Origin: Isoetes taiwanensis
Taxonomy: Eukaryota > Streptophyta > Lycopodiopsida > Isoetales > Isoetaceae
Reading direction: 5' to 3'
Length of the DNA: 64,000 nucleotides
Assembly: GCA_021234155.1 (NCBI GenBank)
Contig: JAJEKV010000032.1
Location: 1,201,617-1,265,616, forward strand
Below the pieces are notes generated by a model. That model saw only the letters and a program-made list of their open reading frames with translations, was not told the origin of the DNA and did no database searches. Each line of letters opens with the position of its first letter. Within the stretch, counting starts at the first letter, position 1. A program made the translations under genes and the position numbers. Shown here piece after piece: positions 1 through 12,065 of the stretch.

Positions 1-1001
1 ATGCTTTTCTAGGCTACTCAGATTTCCTCATTTCGAAAATGCTTTTCATTGCCTTTTCATGAATTATTCTCTTTGTTGATTTACATCTTTGAAACACTGA
101 ACTTAAGGTTTTGCATGATGGCCTGGGATGCAATATTGATAAGGCAGTGATACCTAGCATTGGAAAGACATATTGGCAGTGTAGCAGAAGAGGAAAAGAG
201 GACGTTGAGGCTACTTTGGACAAGATATGTTTTCTAAGTTGCGGCATAACATTGGTAAGTTGGATTAAGTTGATAGATTGACTTGGCTTTGTCATCAATG
301 TTTGCTGTCGTTTACTTGCTGCAGGCCATCTTTGTCAATTTACTTGAGATTTAGTTGCTCCTTCTACGTTTGGTTTGGTTTTGGAGTTTTCAGCGAGTAA
401 GATATGCCTGGCGATGTGCCTTGCATCCAGGAGCCATTGCATTTGTTCTATGAAGGACTACGTTTTGGTGTGCCCGCAAATTGCAAGTCCTTGATCCATT
501 TGCTTTCTATTTTCTATGAGTGAAGAACCCATTACATATGTATTTTTCCTATTTGTATGCTCAAGATCGCTACCTCGCCTTTGTGTGCTTTTTTTATAGT
601 TGTAACATTCTTATGATCTCATTTTGAAAACCATATTGTTTTGCACCCAACGAAATCACATGATGGCTCACAACATAGGCCAACAGCCCTCACGTTGGCA
701 TGGTTACTCTTTAAAGGTACCTATGTTACTTGGATTTTGCATATATTTTAACAACCTAATAGTCGCTTATGTTACATTTTAACAACTGCATTAAACGCTG
801 ATGTAAATTGTAAATTGGAAGATGCAGGCTCACAAATTGAACGATAAATGAAAACTAGGGCCATTTAAGTTCTTGCACATGAGTGCACTATTATTATTTC
901 AATTCTCAAATGATTTGTTAATGTTCAGCCCACTTTCATTACACCAGATGAACTGAATAAAAAACCATTGATAATTGCATCTTTCCATCATCCGTTTACC
1001 A

Positions 1002-1168
1002 GGACTTTGAAAAAATATTAAATTTATGTTCTTAAGAGGCACCTTTCGACATTGTATATTTTTATGTACTATTATTATTCCCGGGACTTTGAAAAAATAT
1101 TAAATTTATGTTCTTAAGATGCATCTTTCGACATTGTATATTTTTATGATGTACATTTATTATTTCCA
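1002..1168. repeat. Two ~82-bp direct repeats
   Basis: The unit beginning GGACTTTGAAAAAATATT at 1,002 recurs at 1,084 with few changes. The same pair is present in copy B at about 18,244-18,410, so it predates the segmental duplication. No function is apparent. Confidence 0.85.
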
Positions 1169-1318
1169 TGGATGTAAAAAACATTTTATCTTATTTTACC
1201 AAATTAGTAGCCATAATTAATTTGAAATATGAATTTCCATTGCAAAGCTATTAATGCATATGAAATGTGGATTGCACGTGTTCAGTTTATCCATAAGTTT
1301 TTCATGCACCAACATGTT

Positions 1319-1430
1319 AACTTTTGCAAAAGACAGGTAATGTTAGCAAGGTGGGGATTCTACCATATGCTCCAACATGATAGCTTTTGCAAAAGGCAAG
1401 TAATGTTAGCAAGGTGGGGATTCTACCAAG
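1319..1430. repeat. Short direct repeat pair, ~43-bp units
   Basis: A unit running from CTTTTGCAAAAG to GGGGATTCTACCA occurs at about 1,321-1,364 and again at 1,383-1,429, and both are conserved in copy B near 18,570-18,680. The small reading frame across it (1,229-1,435) encodes the repeat twice and is not evidence of a gene. Confidence 0.7.
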
Positions 1431-2645
1431 TTTGAACTTAGCAACTTGGAAATTGTACCAAATTTGGACTAGGTTAAATGTCTAGATTTTATAAATGCAA
1501 AAACCAATAGAAACAAGGTGCTGTTGCCCTCCGGTAGAGAGAAAGTGCGTTTCATAATTTCTAGATCGTCGTTTCGTGTCGGGTCTTTTTTGTGAGAACA
1601 CAGTGTGTCGTTTTCTTAGCTAGAAGTTTTATTTACGAAGCTGCGCATGTCAATTTATAGAACTGGGGGAGAAAAGAATAATACTTTTAGTTAATTCACA
1701 TAAAAATAAACGATACTGTGCAATGAATAACTCTATGATTTACGAGTACTTGAGATATAGAATGGGCTCAGGCTATAAAGTGTTGCGCTATGATTTAGGA
1801 CACATAAAAGCAGGTAAGACAAATCTAAGTGTTGATGTTGCTATCAATTTTCATGCAGCATTCTTGCATTTCACCTCACATTCTTGGATTTTACTTCACA
1901 ATGACAACCGTATTTGCTATTTGGTTGGTACTTAAATTTATCAAAGAACCCAGCACAAAGTGCACTTGCAAAATTGTATGACACACAAGAGAAGCATTAA
2001 ATGCAAGCCCTCCGCAATTGTTAACACAACAAACAATCAATACTTCCAACACAAATAAAAAAACACAAATAAGTGGGTATAAGACAATATTTCAAAGAGC
2101 ATTTACTAGATGTTTTGGAAACTTAAAATACTATCCAAAGATGATGATATATTTGAGTTCTTAACATTTCTTGACATCACAAAGTACCTTTTGACATGTA
2201 TGTAATACTACTCTTGAACAACATTTTTAGTCAATCTTGTAGTCTAGGTACTTTAAAATGGTTTTATGTATGCACGTAAAAGTACCTTTTTGGGTTAACA
2301 TGCTTTCCCCCTTGATATTTACTAGAGCGACTTATCTATCCATGCTCATGTTTCAAAGGCAATTTGTATTCAATAGAAAATGTCACTCATCATAAATATC
2401 CATGGTTTTATGTATGCACGATTGGGTTGCTCTCCCATTGGATGTGCAGTTTCACCATATGTTTAAAAAAACAAAGTGTGCACAATAGAAAATCATCATA
2501 AATATCCATACTCTGTCTACAATCCCCAAATAACAGGTAGAGATGAAGCCGAAACAGAGGTCTTTGTTTGTTTTAGAACGGATTAAAATGTGGCCTTCCT
2601 TACCTGCAGCTGAAGAATAGTGGAACCTGCTTGGGCATGTGGTTA

Positions 2646-2749
2646 AGGGAGGTCAACCTCTTCCTTCCGGTCATGCAAAATAACCCTCTCAGCCTGCGGC
2701 CTCGAGGGTTATTTTGCATAACCCCCTCAAGGAGGAGGTTAACCTCCTC
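2646..2749. repeat. Foldback (long inverted repeat) in copy A
   Basis: The left arm (2,646-2,688) contains GGTCAACCTC and ATGCAAAATAACCCTC. The right arm (2,704-2,749) contains the complements GAGGGTTATTTTGCAT and GGTTAACC, separated by about 15 bp. The distal arm includes an 18-bp perfect palindrome centred on GTTAAC at 2,732-2,749. Two CCACGTGG G-box octamers lie just downstream at 2,765-2,772 and 2,792-2,799. A MITE-like hairpin is the likeliest reading; no target-site duplication was established. Confidence 0.75.
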
Positions 2750-2924
2750 ATCACATGTCTCGTGCCACGTGGTACCTTATCATGAGAACTGCCACGTGGT
2801 ATGACGTAAAATGTACTATTTATCTATAAGTACTTTTGTGGCATTCCAAACTATAATTACTTTTGTGACACTCCAAAAAATACTGAAGATTACGTTCAAT
2901 GCTCGTTGATTTGGACTTGGTATT

Positions 2925-3072
2925 CACTTTATTTTGCCTTAATTGGCTCATACTTTATTTTGCTTCATTTATCTTTCCATTATGAGGAAAATATCATGCA
3001 CTTTATTTTGCCTTAATTGGCTCATACTTTATTTTGCTTCATTTATCTTTCCATTATGAGGAAAATATCGTG
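2925..3072. repeat. 74-bp tandem duplication
   Basis: Two adjacent 74-bp units starting CACTTTATTTTGCC lie at 2,925-2,998 and 2,999-3,072, differing mainly at one A/G. The same pair is found in copy B at 20,094-20,242. The 95-codon frame over it is shared by both copies simply because they are recent duplicates. Confidence 0.9.
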
Positions 3073-3843
3073 CATGATTATTGTTCTACTTTGTTGGGAG
3101 ACCAGGAAGGCTCATAATGCTTTGTTTCATCGTATTCTTTTTATACATATCTACATCCAAGTATGCAGCTTAAGAGTTGACCTAAGCAATTTGTTTGGGG
3201 TCACATTGTTGAAGATTTACTTTGAAGATGATATTTTTTACTTTGAAAATGTTATTTTCTTCCTCCTCTTTCTATCTCTAGGCCGCTCTATGTTAATGGT
3301 CTAGGGTGTACATTTTTATCAAATGTTCTTATCTTAAAAAACAATAATTGCTAGGAAACATTGTAACTTTCTTGGTGGAATAACACTTAAATGAGAACCT
3401 AGCTAGATATTTGAAGTGCGTCTCTCTCTTTAATTGTTTGTTTCTCTATTATGATGGATGGAAGTGTGACGAGAGTTTAGTCTAGGGAGATTACTCACCT
3501 CAATCCCATGCTTTGTTTTTGGTTAATGTCAGTCCTAAGCATTTAACAAACAAATCCTAGGTCTCCAAATCTTGCTCTCGTGTATCTTCCTTGTGTACAA
3601 TTTAGATCAAGCATTTCAACACTACGCCCGGCCGGTCACTAGGCATTTCTTCCCCTCATCAACTCAATTCTTGCTACATTTCCTTCAAAAACATTCTTTG
3701 CCTTCTTGTTTGAAAAGTTTAGCCATGATATGATATAATCGGTGTTGCTCACCGTAAAGCGCCCATGGCATCATTCAACTCGATGACATCCATCATCGCA
3801 TCGATCACATAAAGAACCCAAAGGTCCGATCAATTGGCTGGTT

Positions 3844-6035
3844 CTATGAGCTATCATGTTTGGCACCTGTTAAAACTTTGTCAATTTCTCGCTCATCACT
3901 TGCCATATAAAATCTTTGTCAAATCTGTGAAACACATGTTGCCGCATAATCTCTATTCCCCTCAAAGTCGGCATACATGTTTGAAAGCGAGTGTAAATTC
4001 CGGAATCACGGGATCTAAATCAATACCGTGTGTAGTGCAAAACAATTTCCCGTTGTACATCACCATGCATTTGCATGCACCAAACATAATTGTCCACAAC
4101 ACGATTAGCTTCAAATGGCGGGTTGTGAAGCACATCTTCCGATTCGCCAACAAACCTAGACGTGAAAGAAGATCAATGAGGCATCCATAGTGTTCAATAG
4201 ATGGTACTTCAGATGATTGGGTTATAACAATAAACAAGTGGAAGGCCTCATCTAGAAGTCCTGTGTAACTACATGCGTAAAGCATACTTATCAACCCAAC
4301 TTTGGTTAACATTAGGCCTTCTTCTTTTTTTGAAGCGCATCAAAGGCCTCCTTGCCATGTCCATGCTAAGCATATGCTGAAATCATAGTAGTCCAGGAAA
4401 GAGATTATGCGTTGGCAAGATGTTATCAAATATGGTTCGTGCATGCTCCACATTTCCACATTTATTGTACATATTTAAAAGAGCAGCTTCCACAAAGACA
4501 TCTAACTCAAAGGATTTAGTTACTATCCGCTTATGTATGTGCATACCGCCTTTGCATCACCATGTTGGCACATGCATCAAGAACACTTACAGCAGTTATA
4601 TTGTTAGGATCTATACCATTAAGCGACATTTCCTGGAAAAGTTCTATTGCCTCCTTACTGTGCCCATGTTGAGCACATGCAGTAATCATGCCATTCCATG
4701 AAATAACATCTCGTTCACGCATGCTAACAAATACATTACGTGCATCCTCCAAACTGCCACATTTGCAATACATAGTGATAAGTGCATTCCCGACAACAAC
4801 ATCAGCTTCAAATCCACTATCCCTAATGCACAAATGCATGTCTTTACCCTCCAACAAGCTACCACATCCCTCAAGAATACTGACAAAAGTAATTTTGTTG
4901 GGGTTACGTCCAGCCTTTTGCAGTTCATGAAAGAGTGCAATAGCTTCTTGGCTATGTCCATTCTGTGCAGCAGTTGCAATCATTGCATTCCACAGAGGTA
5001 AACTTGCGTCAGAGAACTTGCAAAAGACTCTTCTTGCTTCCACTATGTTCCCACATTTACCATACATGTTCAAGACAGAGGTCCCTAAGCAGACATCCAG
5101 ATCGAATCCATGATCAATAACATTGGCATGAAGAAGCTTACCATTTCCCAAAGAACCTAAGGTGGCACATCCATTTACAAGACTGATAAAAGTAGCCTCA
5201 TTCGCTTCCACACATTCATTCTGCATCTGCCGAAATACTTCAAGGGCCTCTTTCTCTGCCCATTTTGAACAAATGCAGCAACCATGGTACTCCAAGCAAC
5301 TACATCTCTTTTTGGCATTCTCCCAAGCACCTCTATAGCATCATCTAGTGCCTGGCAGCCCTCCATACATATTCATTAAGGAGGTTCCCAGAAATACATC
5401 CGATCCAAAACCTCGACGAATTATACAAGCATGTAACCGTTTTCCTTCTTCTAGAACTGCTACATTTCCACATGCGTTGATAACAGTAGAAAAAGCCATC
5501 ATATCAAGTTCCACACCTTGTAACTGCATCTTCATATACAGATCAAGAGCCTCGCAGCCTAGACCATTCTCGCCTGAGATCGCCAATCATGGCATTCCAT
5601 GAAATCACGCCCCGGGTACATATCCTTGCAAACGCTATCCCGGCATCATCCACACTACCATACTTAGCATAAAAATTCACCAAGGCATTTCCCACAACCA
5701 GATCTCCTCCAAAATTTCTGCACAACACCGGGCGTGGATTACTTTTCCCTTTGCAAGAGAGCCCAAATCACGCCAGTTTAATGTTTGCTAAAAGTATACT
5801 TGTTAGATTTACTTCCTCAACTTGCATTTGCGCAAAACAAGTGAAGAACCTTGTTGCCAAAACCATGTTGAACAAATGAGGCAATAAGTATAGACCAGAG
5901 AACACATTCCTCTCCTCAATCCTGCCAAACACGTTATGGCAATTGTTCAAGTCCCCACTTTTTCCATACATATTAACGAGAAGATTGCCCAGGTACACAT
6001 CTCGATCCTTGTCGATCCAATGATTTGAGCATGAA
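3844..6035 (-). pseudogene. PLS-class PPR protein pseudogene, copy A
   Basis: PPR proteins of this class bind organellar RNA in plant mitochondria or plastids. Overlapping minus-strand frames (5,768-5,998; 5,543-5,728; 5,341-5,586; 5,175-5,366; 4,531-5,295; 3,962-4,312) read consecutively as one PPR protein interrupted by frameshifts. Recurrent motifs include LLVNMYGKSGDL, ALVNFYAKYGSVDDA and RDVISWNGMI. The 3,962-4,312 piece matches the E domain that follows the last PPR, and E+-like sequence runs on to a shared stop at 3,844-3,846. No DYW domain was seen. The N-terminus with a targeting peptide is missing or unrecognisable beyond 6,035. Several frameshifts coincide with CAG/CTG sites that differ in copy B, so some may be sequence errors rather than true lesions. 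Confidence 0.85.
4531..5295 (-). pseudogene. Longest open PPR block within copy A
   Basis: This 254-codon frame is the best preserved part of the PPR remnant. In order it reads: end of a P motif, an L motif (ATFISLVNGCATLGSLGNGK), an S motif (LGTSVLNMYGKCGNIVEARR), a P motif (LWNAMIATAAQNGHSQEAIA), an L motif (ITFVSILEGCGSLLEGKDMH), an S motif (VVGNALITMYCKCGSLEDAR), a P motif (ISWNGMITACAQHGHSKEAI) and part of another L motif. This P-L-S periodicity is specific to land-plant PLS PPRs. The first and last residues are frame-shifted tails. The equivalent block in copy B is not open over the same length. Confidence 0.85.
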
Positions 6036-9000
6036 ATCGTAATAGAATCTAATTATACATCCTTTGAAGGCAGGTGAAAAAGCAGTTTCAAAGAAGGCGG
6101 AAGTGAACATAAACTTGCTTCCATCCTGGCGTTCATTGCGCCATCAGCATTCAGTAGAAACATGTGGGAAAAATCTCTGAGGACTCATAATACAGCCGTG
6201 AAGGCTACGTAGCTAGATTTGTGAGATCGGATTCTCACATGATTATTTCAATAGATTATGTCTATTTGTGAGCACATGAATGTTGTCGATACTCAAATGC
6301 ATAGCACCTATATGAAGGTTGAAACTTAATGTATCTGTCTGCGTGATTACCTCAACTACATCAAAATTAACTATAGCCGGCCCGGTTTGGAGTGGGGCCT
6401 CATCACGGTTGAGGTGCAGGCGGACCTTGAGCGGATATTCCGAATCTTTTTCCAAAGTTGGAATCGGCAAATGATTATTAAGCCCAAGTCATACTTTTTT
6501 TAAAACATTTAGCATCTATTTTAAAACAAAGTTGCTATATAGAATTTAGATCGGGGAATTTTCAATCTTAACTTTTTTGTTCCATCTTTTAATGGGAATT
6601 ATGCGGTGGTCATTCCTAGCATAGTTGATGACTCAGATGAGGACCCGGCATTGACTGAATTGACTCAACATCACGACTGATATATGTCTATAACATATTG
6701 GTGAGCGAACTAGCTAGAAAGGGTATTCCTAAGGTTTACATCTTCTCCCGAGGGTACTTCTACTTTTTCGTCTGGCGGTTGCAATACATATTCGCAGTGC
6801 TTTCCTGAATTAGATGTAATCCTTACATTAGTTCTATCTATAGCGATTGCCACTTTTAAGGTTGGAACTCACATATTCATGAGAACTTTACAAGCATAGG
6901 TAATAGAAGAATTGTTCATGGTGTTTCTTGCATGTTGCTATATGTTGAGTATTTTAGATGGCACTCCACGCAACAATCAAAGATACAGATATCGAACTGA
7001 CCCGACACAGCTAAGCTTGTAGCTTAGATGCCAATGCCCTACGCTATCTTGGACAAAAGCTCATAGGAGAATCTGGAAGTGATGATTAGAACAATAAAAC
7101 CAATAGAAGAAACTAACTAAATATGCCCATGAGTCTGAATAGCATTGTAGAAAATTTACGGAAACCATTACAACTCATGGAAATGCGATAATAAAGGAAA
7201 GGTTGGCACATGCCTCAAGATCTCATTCCATGCAGGATAGAAATAGAACGAAGAATGTCACTACCGGACTGGGCGTTCAACTCCCGGATACACTAAGTTA
7301 CGCCTTGTCTATCTAGCGCTAGAAACCTTTAAAATAAATGTACTAAACAATATACTTGAAGTTCCAATTCTGAATACGTTAAATAGCCTAATTGTTTAAA
7401 ACAACCAAGCAGAAACTACAATAACTGTGAAAACAATGCCGCATGGATTGAATGATAAAAGAAAGGTGAAGCTTGGTATGGGTCGAGGGATACGGATTAT
7501 AAAACCGCGAAGATCTTTAGAGAGCGGAAACTTATCTCAAGAGAATATCCGCCAACATCGACTCTTGGATTGCGGGTGACGATGGATTGAATGATATTGA
7601 CAGTAAAAATTGATGCCGCTAAAGAATAGGAAGATTACGACTTGGAGAAATAAAGCGGACCTAGTCCAACGGAAGAATTGATCCGCGATACGGAGAAAGA
7701 ATCCTTGCTTATTGAAAAGCGAGAATTGTCCTAGATGTAGTTTCGTCGGATACCTACAAAAGGGAAAGCCGGTATTTTTTTGGCAGAGGAAGGCGACAAG
7801 CAAGATCCATGTTAACCCTAAATAAAACCTCAATCTGGCCCAAAGTCCAGTCTTGACACATCTGAAAAAAGAAATTGAGCTTGAAGAAGGCGAAATATGG
7901 AAGCGAGAAAGTTGGAATGGGGTTTATTGTGTGATGCTAATGCTGCGGCCCGAGCCGCATAAAATTTGGAGAAAAAGCGGCAACAGGACCACCCGGCATT
8001 CTATAGCCGATGCCAATATTATTAGAGCGAGTTGTCTTTGAAGAGCGTTGATCCATTATACGGATATACTCCATCCTGGTTCTATTACCTGGCAGCGAAT
8101 TTTTAATTTCCCTGGAATCCTTGGTTTGTAAAGCGGGATTCAATGACTGTTGATGATTAGATTGGCCGCGGTTACTTGATGAGGTGGAGGTGATAAGTGG
8201 ATAGGTCATAATTGCAGAAAGGTTGTAGTCTTGGTTAGGCTGGTGTGCTAATTTTTTTTTTGGTTAAATTTTGCGTAAAGCGAAACTACGCCATTGCAAA
8301 CAGTTTCCGTGCGCGAAAGCGCTACACCATACGCCAAAATTGAGAAAAAGAGGCTTTTAATTTCAGCGTAAAGCAAAGCAAATTCGCTTATCGCGAAAAA
8401 AGATTTCAGCGTAAAGTGAAACGGTTTAAACTTATCGCAAGCAGCAACAGTAAAATTCTTGCCAAGTATTTTGGCGATATCATGCGCTAAAATTTGATAA
8501 GTATCGTCGGAATATCCCCGGTATTGAATATAAAACCTTATCTGATCAGACATCCACCAGGTTATCCTCTAAAGTAAGGTATACAAGGTAGCGTTCTTCC
8601 ATGGACTAGAAAGTACCAGATCATGAATAAGATAGTTATTCAAGTTGAATTTTACAATATATTTTGACTTGAATTTTTCAAATAGATAACTTATATCGAT
8701 TACTTTTCGATGTATTAAAGAGGCAGGGCTCTGTTTTTTACTTTTTGTTATGTGGCTGCTTCATTTCAAGAGACTTGGGAGTCACGAGATAGAAAGTTTA
8801 TATAGCCTCTTCTATTATTATATACAAAGCAAGAGATATCTTTCATTCCATACACCTTTTGCATCTTAGACATCGTGAAATTTGCTAGTGGAGCTACTTG
8901 AGTAATAATATATGTTGTTCTTAAGAAAATGAAACAGGTCTCATCAATACTCCAGCATATCTTTGTTGCAATGACTTGTCTTTCTTAGGCGCACTTGAGC

Positions 9001-9420
9001 ATATATAGCGGCCTTGTGCTCCGTTGTATGGCTTATCAATGCATTGGCTTTAATTTATAGCTCATAATTGTGGTAAGTAGAGGTACTTCTGCTTATCCAC
9101 GCATGCAAAATCTCACAAAACATAAACGATGGCTCCTTAACGAACTCTAAATATGGCTAAGTACTGTTCAAGAATCCTTCTACTTCAAATCTTTTTTTCA
9201 GCGCCAATATCATGCATCACGGACCATTGTTTGGTTTGCATCTATGTCTCGAAATTACTAATGATGATGCTTATCCATCCCTAATGAGCAATTAATGCTT
9301 TACAAAGGAGACTTTCCTCTTGCTAATGGGCGCTCTGTGCATATCTCTTGCCCTCGGGAATATAGAATAGAATGGGAATATGATGGGATAGAATGTAATG
9401 AATGGAAATGAGATAGGTTT
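6036..9420. other. Gene-less interval right of duplication copy A
   Basis: No protein family could be recognised on either strand. The frames present (for example 6,243-6,470, 7,537-7,833, 7,937-8,209 and 8,248-8,553, all minus) are short and lack recognisable motifs. A short motif (T)TTCAGCGTAAAG recurs loosely at about 8,272, 8,362 and 8,403 in a GCG-rich patch. CAG and CTG are scarce in the parts read closely (seven in 7,201-7,800). Confidence 0.5.
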
Positions 9421-9560
9421 ATTGTCGGAGACCAATTGGTCTATGGGACCAAAAAGGAAGCTGGCGACAAAGTATTCTAACCGGATTAAAAACTCCCTTA
9501 GGGTTTGGGAAAAAGCGAAGTAGCAATGGGATTGTTGTCAAAGCTGGCCTGTAAGCTTAT
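9421..9560 (+). repeat. Dispersed repeat family, member 1
   Basis: The core reads GGAGACCAATTGGTCTATGG, then GGATTAAAAACTCCCTTAGG and a GGGAAAAAG tract. Order and spacing match members at 10,385, 11,897 and (3' half only) 25,600. A TAGAAT-rich lead-in at 9,361-9,410 precedes it, as also seen at 11,851. The family was not identified. Confidence 0.7.
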
Positions 9561-10376
9561 CTATCATGGGAAAAGAAATATGTACACATATCAGGGCAAG
9601 TGCAGAGAATGAGCGGATCTGATGATCCCTTGACCTCTTCAAGGTATAATCCCAACCCATCAGGTACTAAAGAACATTGCTCGATACCTCATCGAGAATT
9701 TTGAGACTATGCCATAAAATTACATTACGTATATTATTGGTGCCTCTTGCTTTAATCCGGTTCATCTTCTACGCTCTATATTCACGCTCACATAAAGAAA
9801 TTAAAGGAGGAAACCTTGATTTTGACATGTGGAAGGCGGGACTTGTGGATTAATGGCCATGCAAGATGTAGGTTGTTGCACTAAATTAAATGGTTTCATT
9901 AGATTTATTGAACCAGCAGAGAAAACCTATTTACGTTTTGCTAAATCTTTTTTATTTTGTGTAATTGTGTTAAATTTGTGCATATTTTGTGAAATACCAA
10001 AATTTATCATTATTAAGCCAATTGCAGCAACCCATAATTCAACTTCTTAATTTACTATAGTAAAGGCTTTTTGTTTGGCAAAATAGGTCACTTCAATTCC
10101 TTTAGGATAGAAAGAGAAAATTTACATGCTTCATCACATGACTGGTCTCAAATGTAATCAAACAAATACCATTTTAACCTAATGTGGTGTAATTCTAGTC
10201 TACACAGGATGTTTTTCTTGATGTTTTGCGTGTTAATAAATGTTGCAAAAGTGGGTCTCTGCAATGGGAAACAAATATGGAGTAATTAGAAGGAAGGCCA
10301 CCAAAAACCACAAAACCTAAGAATGGATTCTCTTGCCAAGAAAAAAAAAGCACTATGATGATATATCACCAAGAGA

Positions 10377-10560
10377 ATTTTTTAGCATCCACGGAGACCA
10401 ATTGGCCTATGGGACAAACAAAAGGAAGCGGCAAGCGTGCAGCGGGATTAAAACCAGCCAAAAGGGTTTTGAGGGAAAAACCTTAGCGATAATAAAATTA
10501 TCGGCCTTATTTACAATTGTATAGGGCAGGTTCAATACCGTCGGAAGGACACGCCCGGAA
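10377..10560 (+). repeat. Dispersed repeat family, member 2
   Basis: This member carries CGGAGACCAATTGGCCTATG, GGGATTAAAACCAGCC, and the near-palindromic block GGGTTTTGAGGGAAAAACC followed by GATAA. It continues with a GGTTCAATACCGTCGG segment that member 3 also shows in degenerate form. The 63-codon frame at 10,333-10,524 lies across the repeat and is not considered a gene. Confidence 0.75.
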
Positions 10561-11850
10561 GCGTGCGCCAAAGCTGAAGCAAAGGGGCATCATAATACTC
10601 TCTTTTTTATCTAAGCAACACTTTGTTCACATATAGACCTTTATTTGCTTTCGGAATGATCAAGGCGGTGAAATTAATTTATTGATTGTTGCCTAGCGAG
10701 CGAGGAAGAGCGAACAAAAATCTTCGTAAAATGTAGAAGAGCACCATCATCCATGATGCATGTCTACCATGGCTTGCCTATGAATAGGCATGTATGTTCT
10801 GCGGCCTATGTAATAGCAATTGACTATATGATTCTAAAAATTTGAATACATTCTTCAAATGCATTAGTATGATGGATCAACATACGTAGCAACCTACAAT
10901 GTTTCTGCAAAGGTAGGAGACTATGGTGGTGTTGAGCATAGAAAATAAATGGTTGAATATCCCTATTGATTCCCTCCCCTCCCCTTTTTTTTTTGGAAGG
11001 GCGTGAGACTCTTTTCATTGTTGACAAGAACAAAGGCATGATTACCGCAATGCCTACGGTGGGAATAAAACCTAGTGGATAAAGGCGACCCAACTAGGCA
11101 CAAACACAGTCTCTAGCATAAGAGGAACAAGGTAAATCGATGCGCTTAAATTATCTCTTTTTATCATCAGCTAGGGATGAACAGCGATAAGCTTTAGTGA
11201 TCTTAGCTGAAGCACAATGAAGAAAATTTGTTGATCGGAGATATGTGCACCTTGAAAAATACACCTGGCGATAAGCCTCGCTTGGGGATAGACCACAAAA
11301 TCAACTAGAAACAAGATGGAAATGCACCTTACATGCAAGATTAGGCCAAATAGAGGAATAAAGTTGCAAGTAGGATCTCACGGCTAGTGAGAACGCTTTG
11401 GATTTCTTGATTCTTTGTTTGGATGGTGTTTGATCTAAACCTATAGCATATTTGTGCAATGACTATTTTTCAAAGTGGGTATACCCATATCTCTGTTTCA
11501 TTTTTTATTGCCGCCAACCTCAAAATATGGACGCATTCCGTACGGCAACAGCCACAAAAATGCAAAATCTTGGCAGCAATGTCTCTATGCCTCGTCGGCA
11601 ATCCTACAACAAAGAGCAATTGTTTAGGATAATTGGATGTCTGTTACTCGCTTGAATGTGCACTTCTGCAACCAATTTTATTGAAGTGGCCCTTGTTTAA
11701 GACATACATATCAAGCCTAGTTGCAATTGCATTTGTTAAATGCATTATGGTTCAAAAAATTTTCTATTGTCTTATATTGGTGCACTATTACATGTGTTTG
11801 TATGTATGGTGGTTTGTCTATATGTTGGTTTAGTTTGCTTTTTTGGTGTA

Positions 11851-11888
11851 TAGAATAGAATAGAATAGAATAGAATAGAATAGAATAG
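11851..11888. repeat. TAGAA pentanucleotide microsatellite
   Basis: Seven perfect TAGAA units plus a partial unit directly precede dispersed-repeat member 3. Confidence 0.95.
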
Positions 11889-12065
11889 ATTTTTTAGTGT
11901 CCGCGGAGATCGATTGGCCTATGGGACCCAAGCAAAAATAGAGGCGAAAGCGTTTATTGACAGGGATTAAAAACCCCGCCCAAGGGTTTTCGAGGAAAAA
12001 CCTTTAAATTATCGCGGTACATGGCGTTTGTATAGGATGATTCAATCGGTCGGGATGACTTCAGC
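11889..12065 (+). repeat. Dispersed repeat family, member 3
   Basis: The order of blocks is the same as in member 2: CGGAGATCGATTGGCCTATG, CAGGGATTAAAAACCCC, GGGTTTTCGAGGAAAAACC, then TTCAATCGGTCGGGATGAC. Divergence from member 2 is substantial, so the copies are old. It could be the conserved end of a larger transposon. Confidence 0.75.

Larger units (their letters stand above)
1..6035. repeat. ~6 kb segmental duplication, copy A
   Basis: Positions 1-6,035 align collinearly with 17,229-23,202 in the same orientation. Long stretches are nearly identical, for example 880-1,260 against 18,100-18,500. Homology stops cleanly after a shared TTTGAGCATGAA at 6,024-6,035. The left limit is unknown because copy A runs into the window edge. 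The segment holds a minus-strand PPR remnant (3,844-6,035), a foldback (2,646-2,749) and short tandem repeats; positions 1-2,600 show no convincing coding sequence. The 17.2 kb spacing is not a simple tandem array, because sequence after 6,035 does not match sequence after 23,202. Most copy differences sit at CAG/CTG sites. Confidence 0.95.

Noticed and set aside
3017-3304. 95-codon frame preserved in both duplicate copies (also 20,187-20,453)
   Set aside because: The copies are recently duplicated, so shared frame is not evidence of selection. It starts inside a 74-bp tandem repeat and matches no family.
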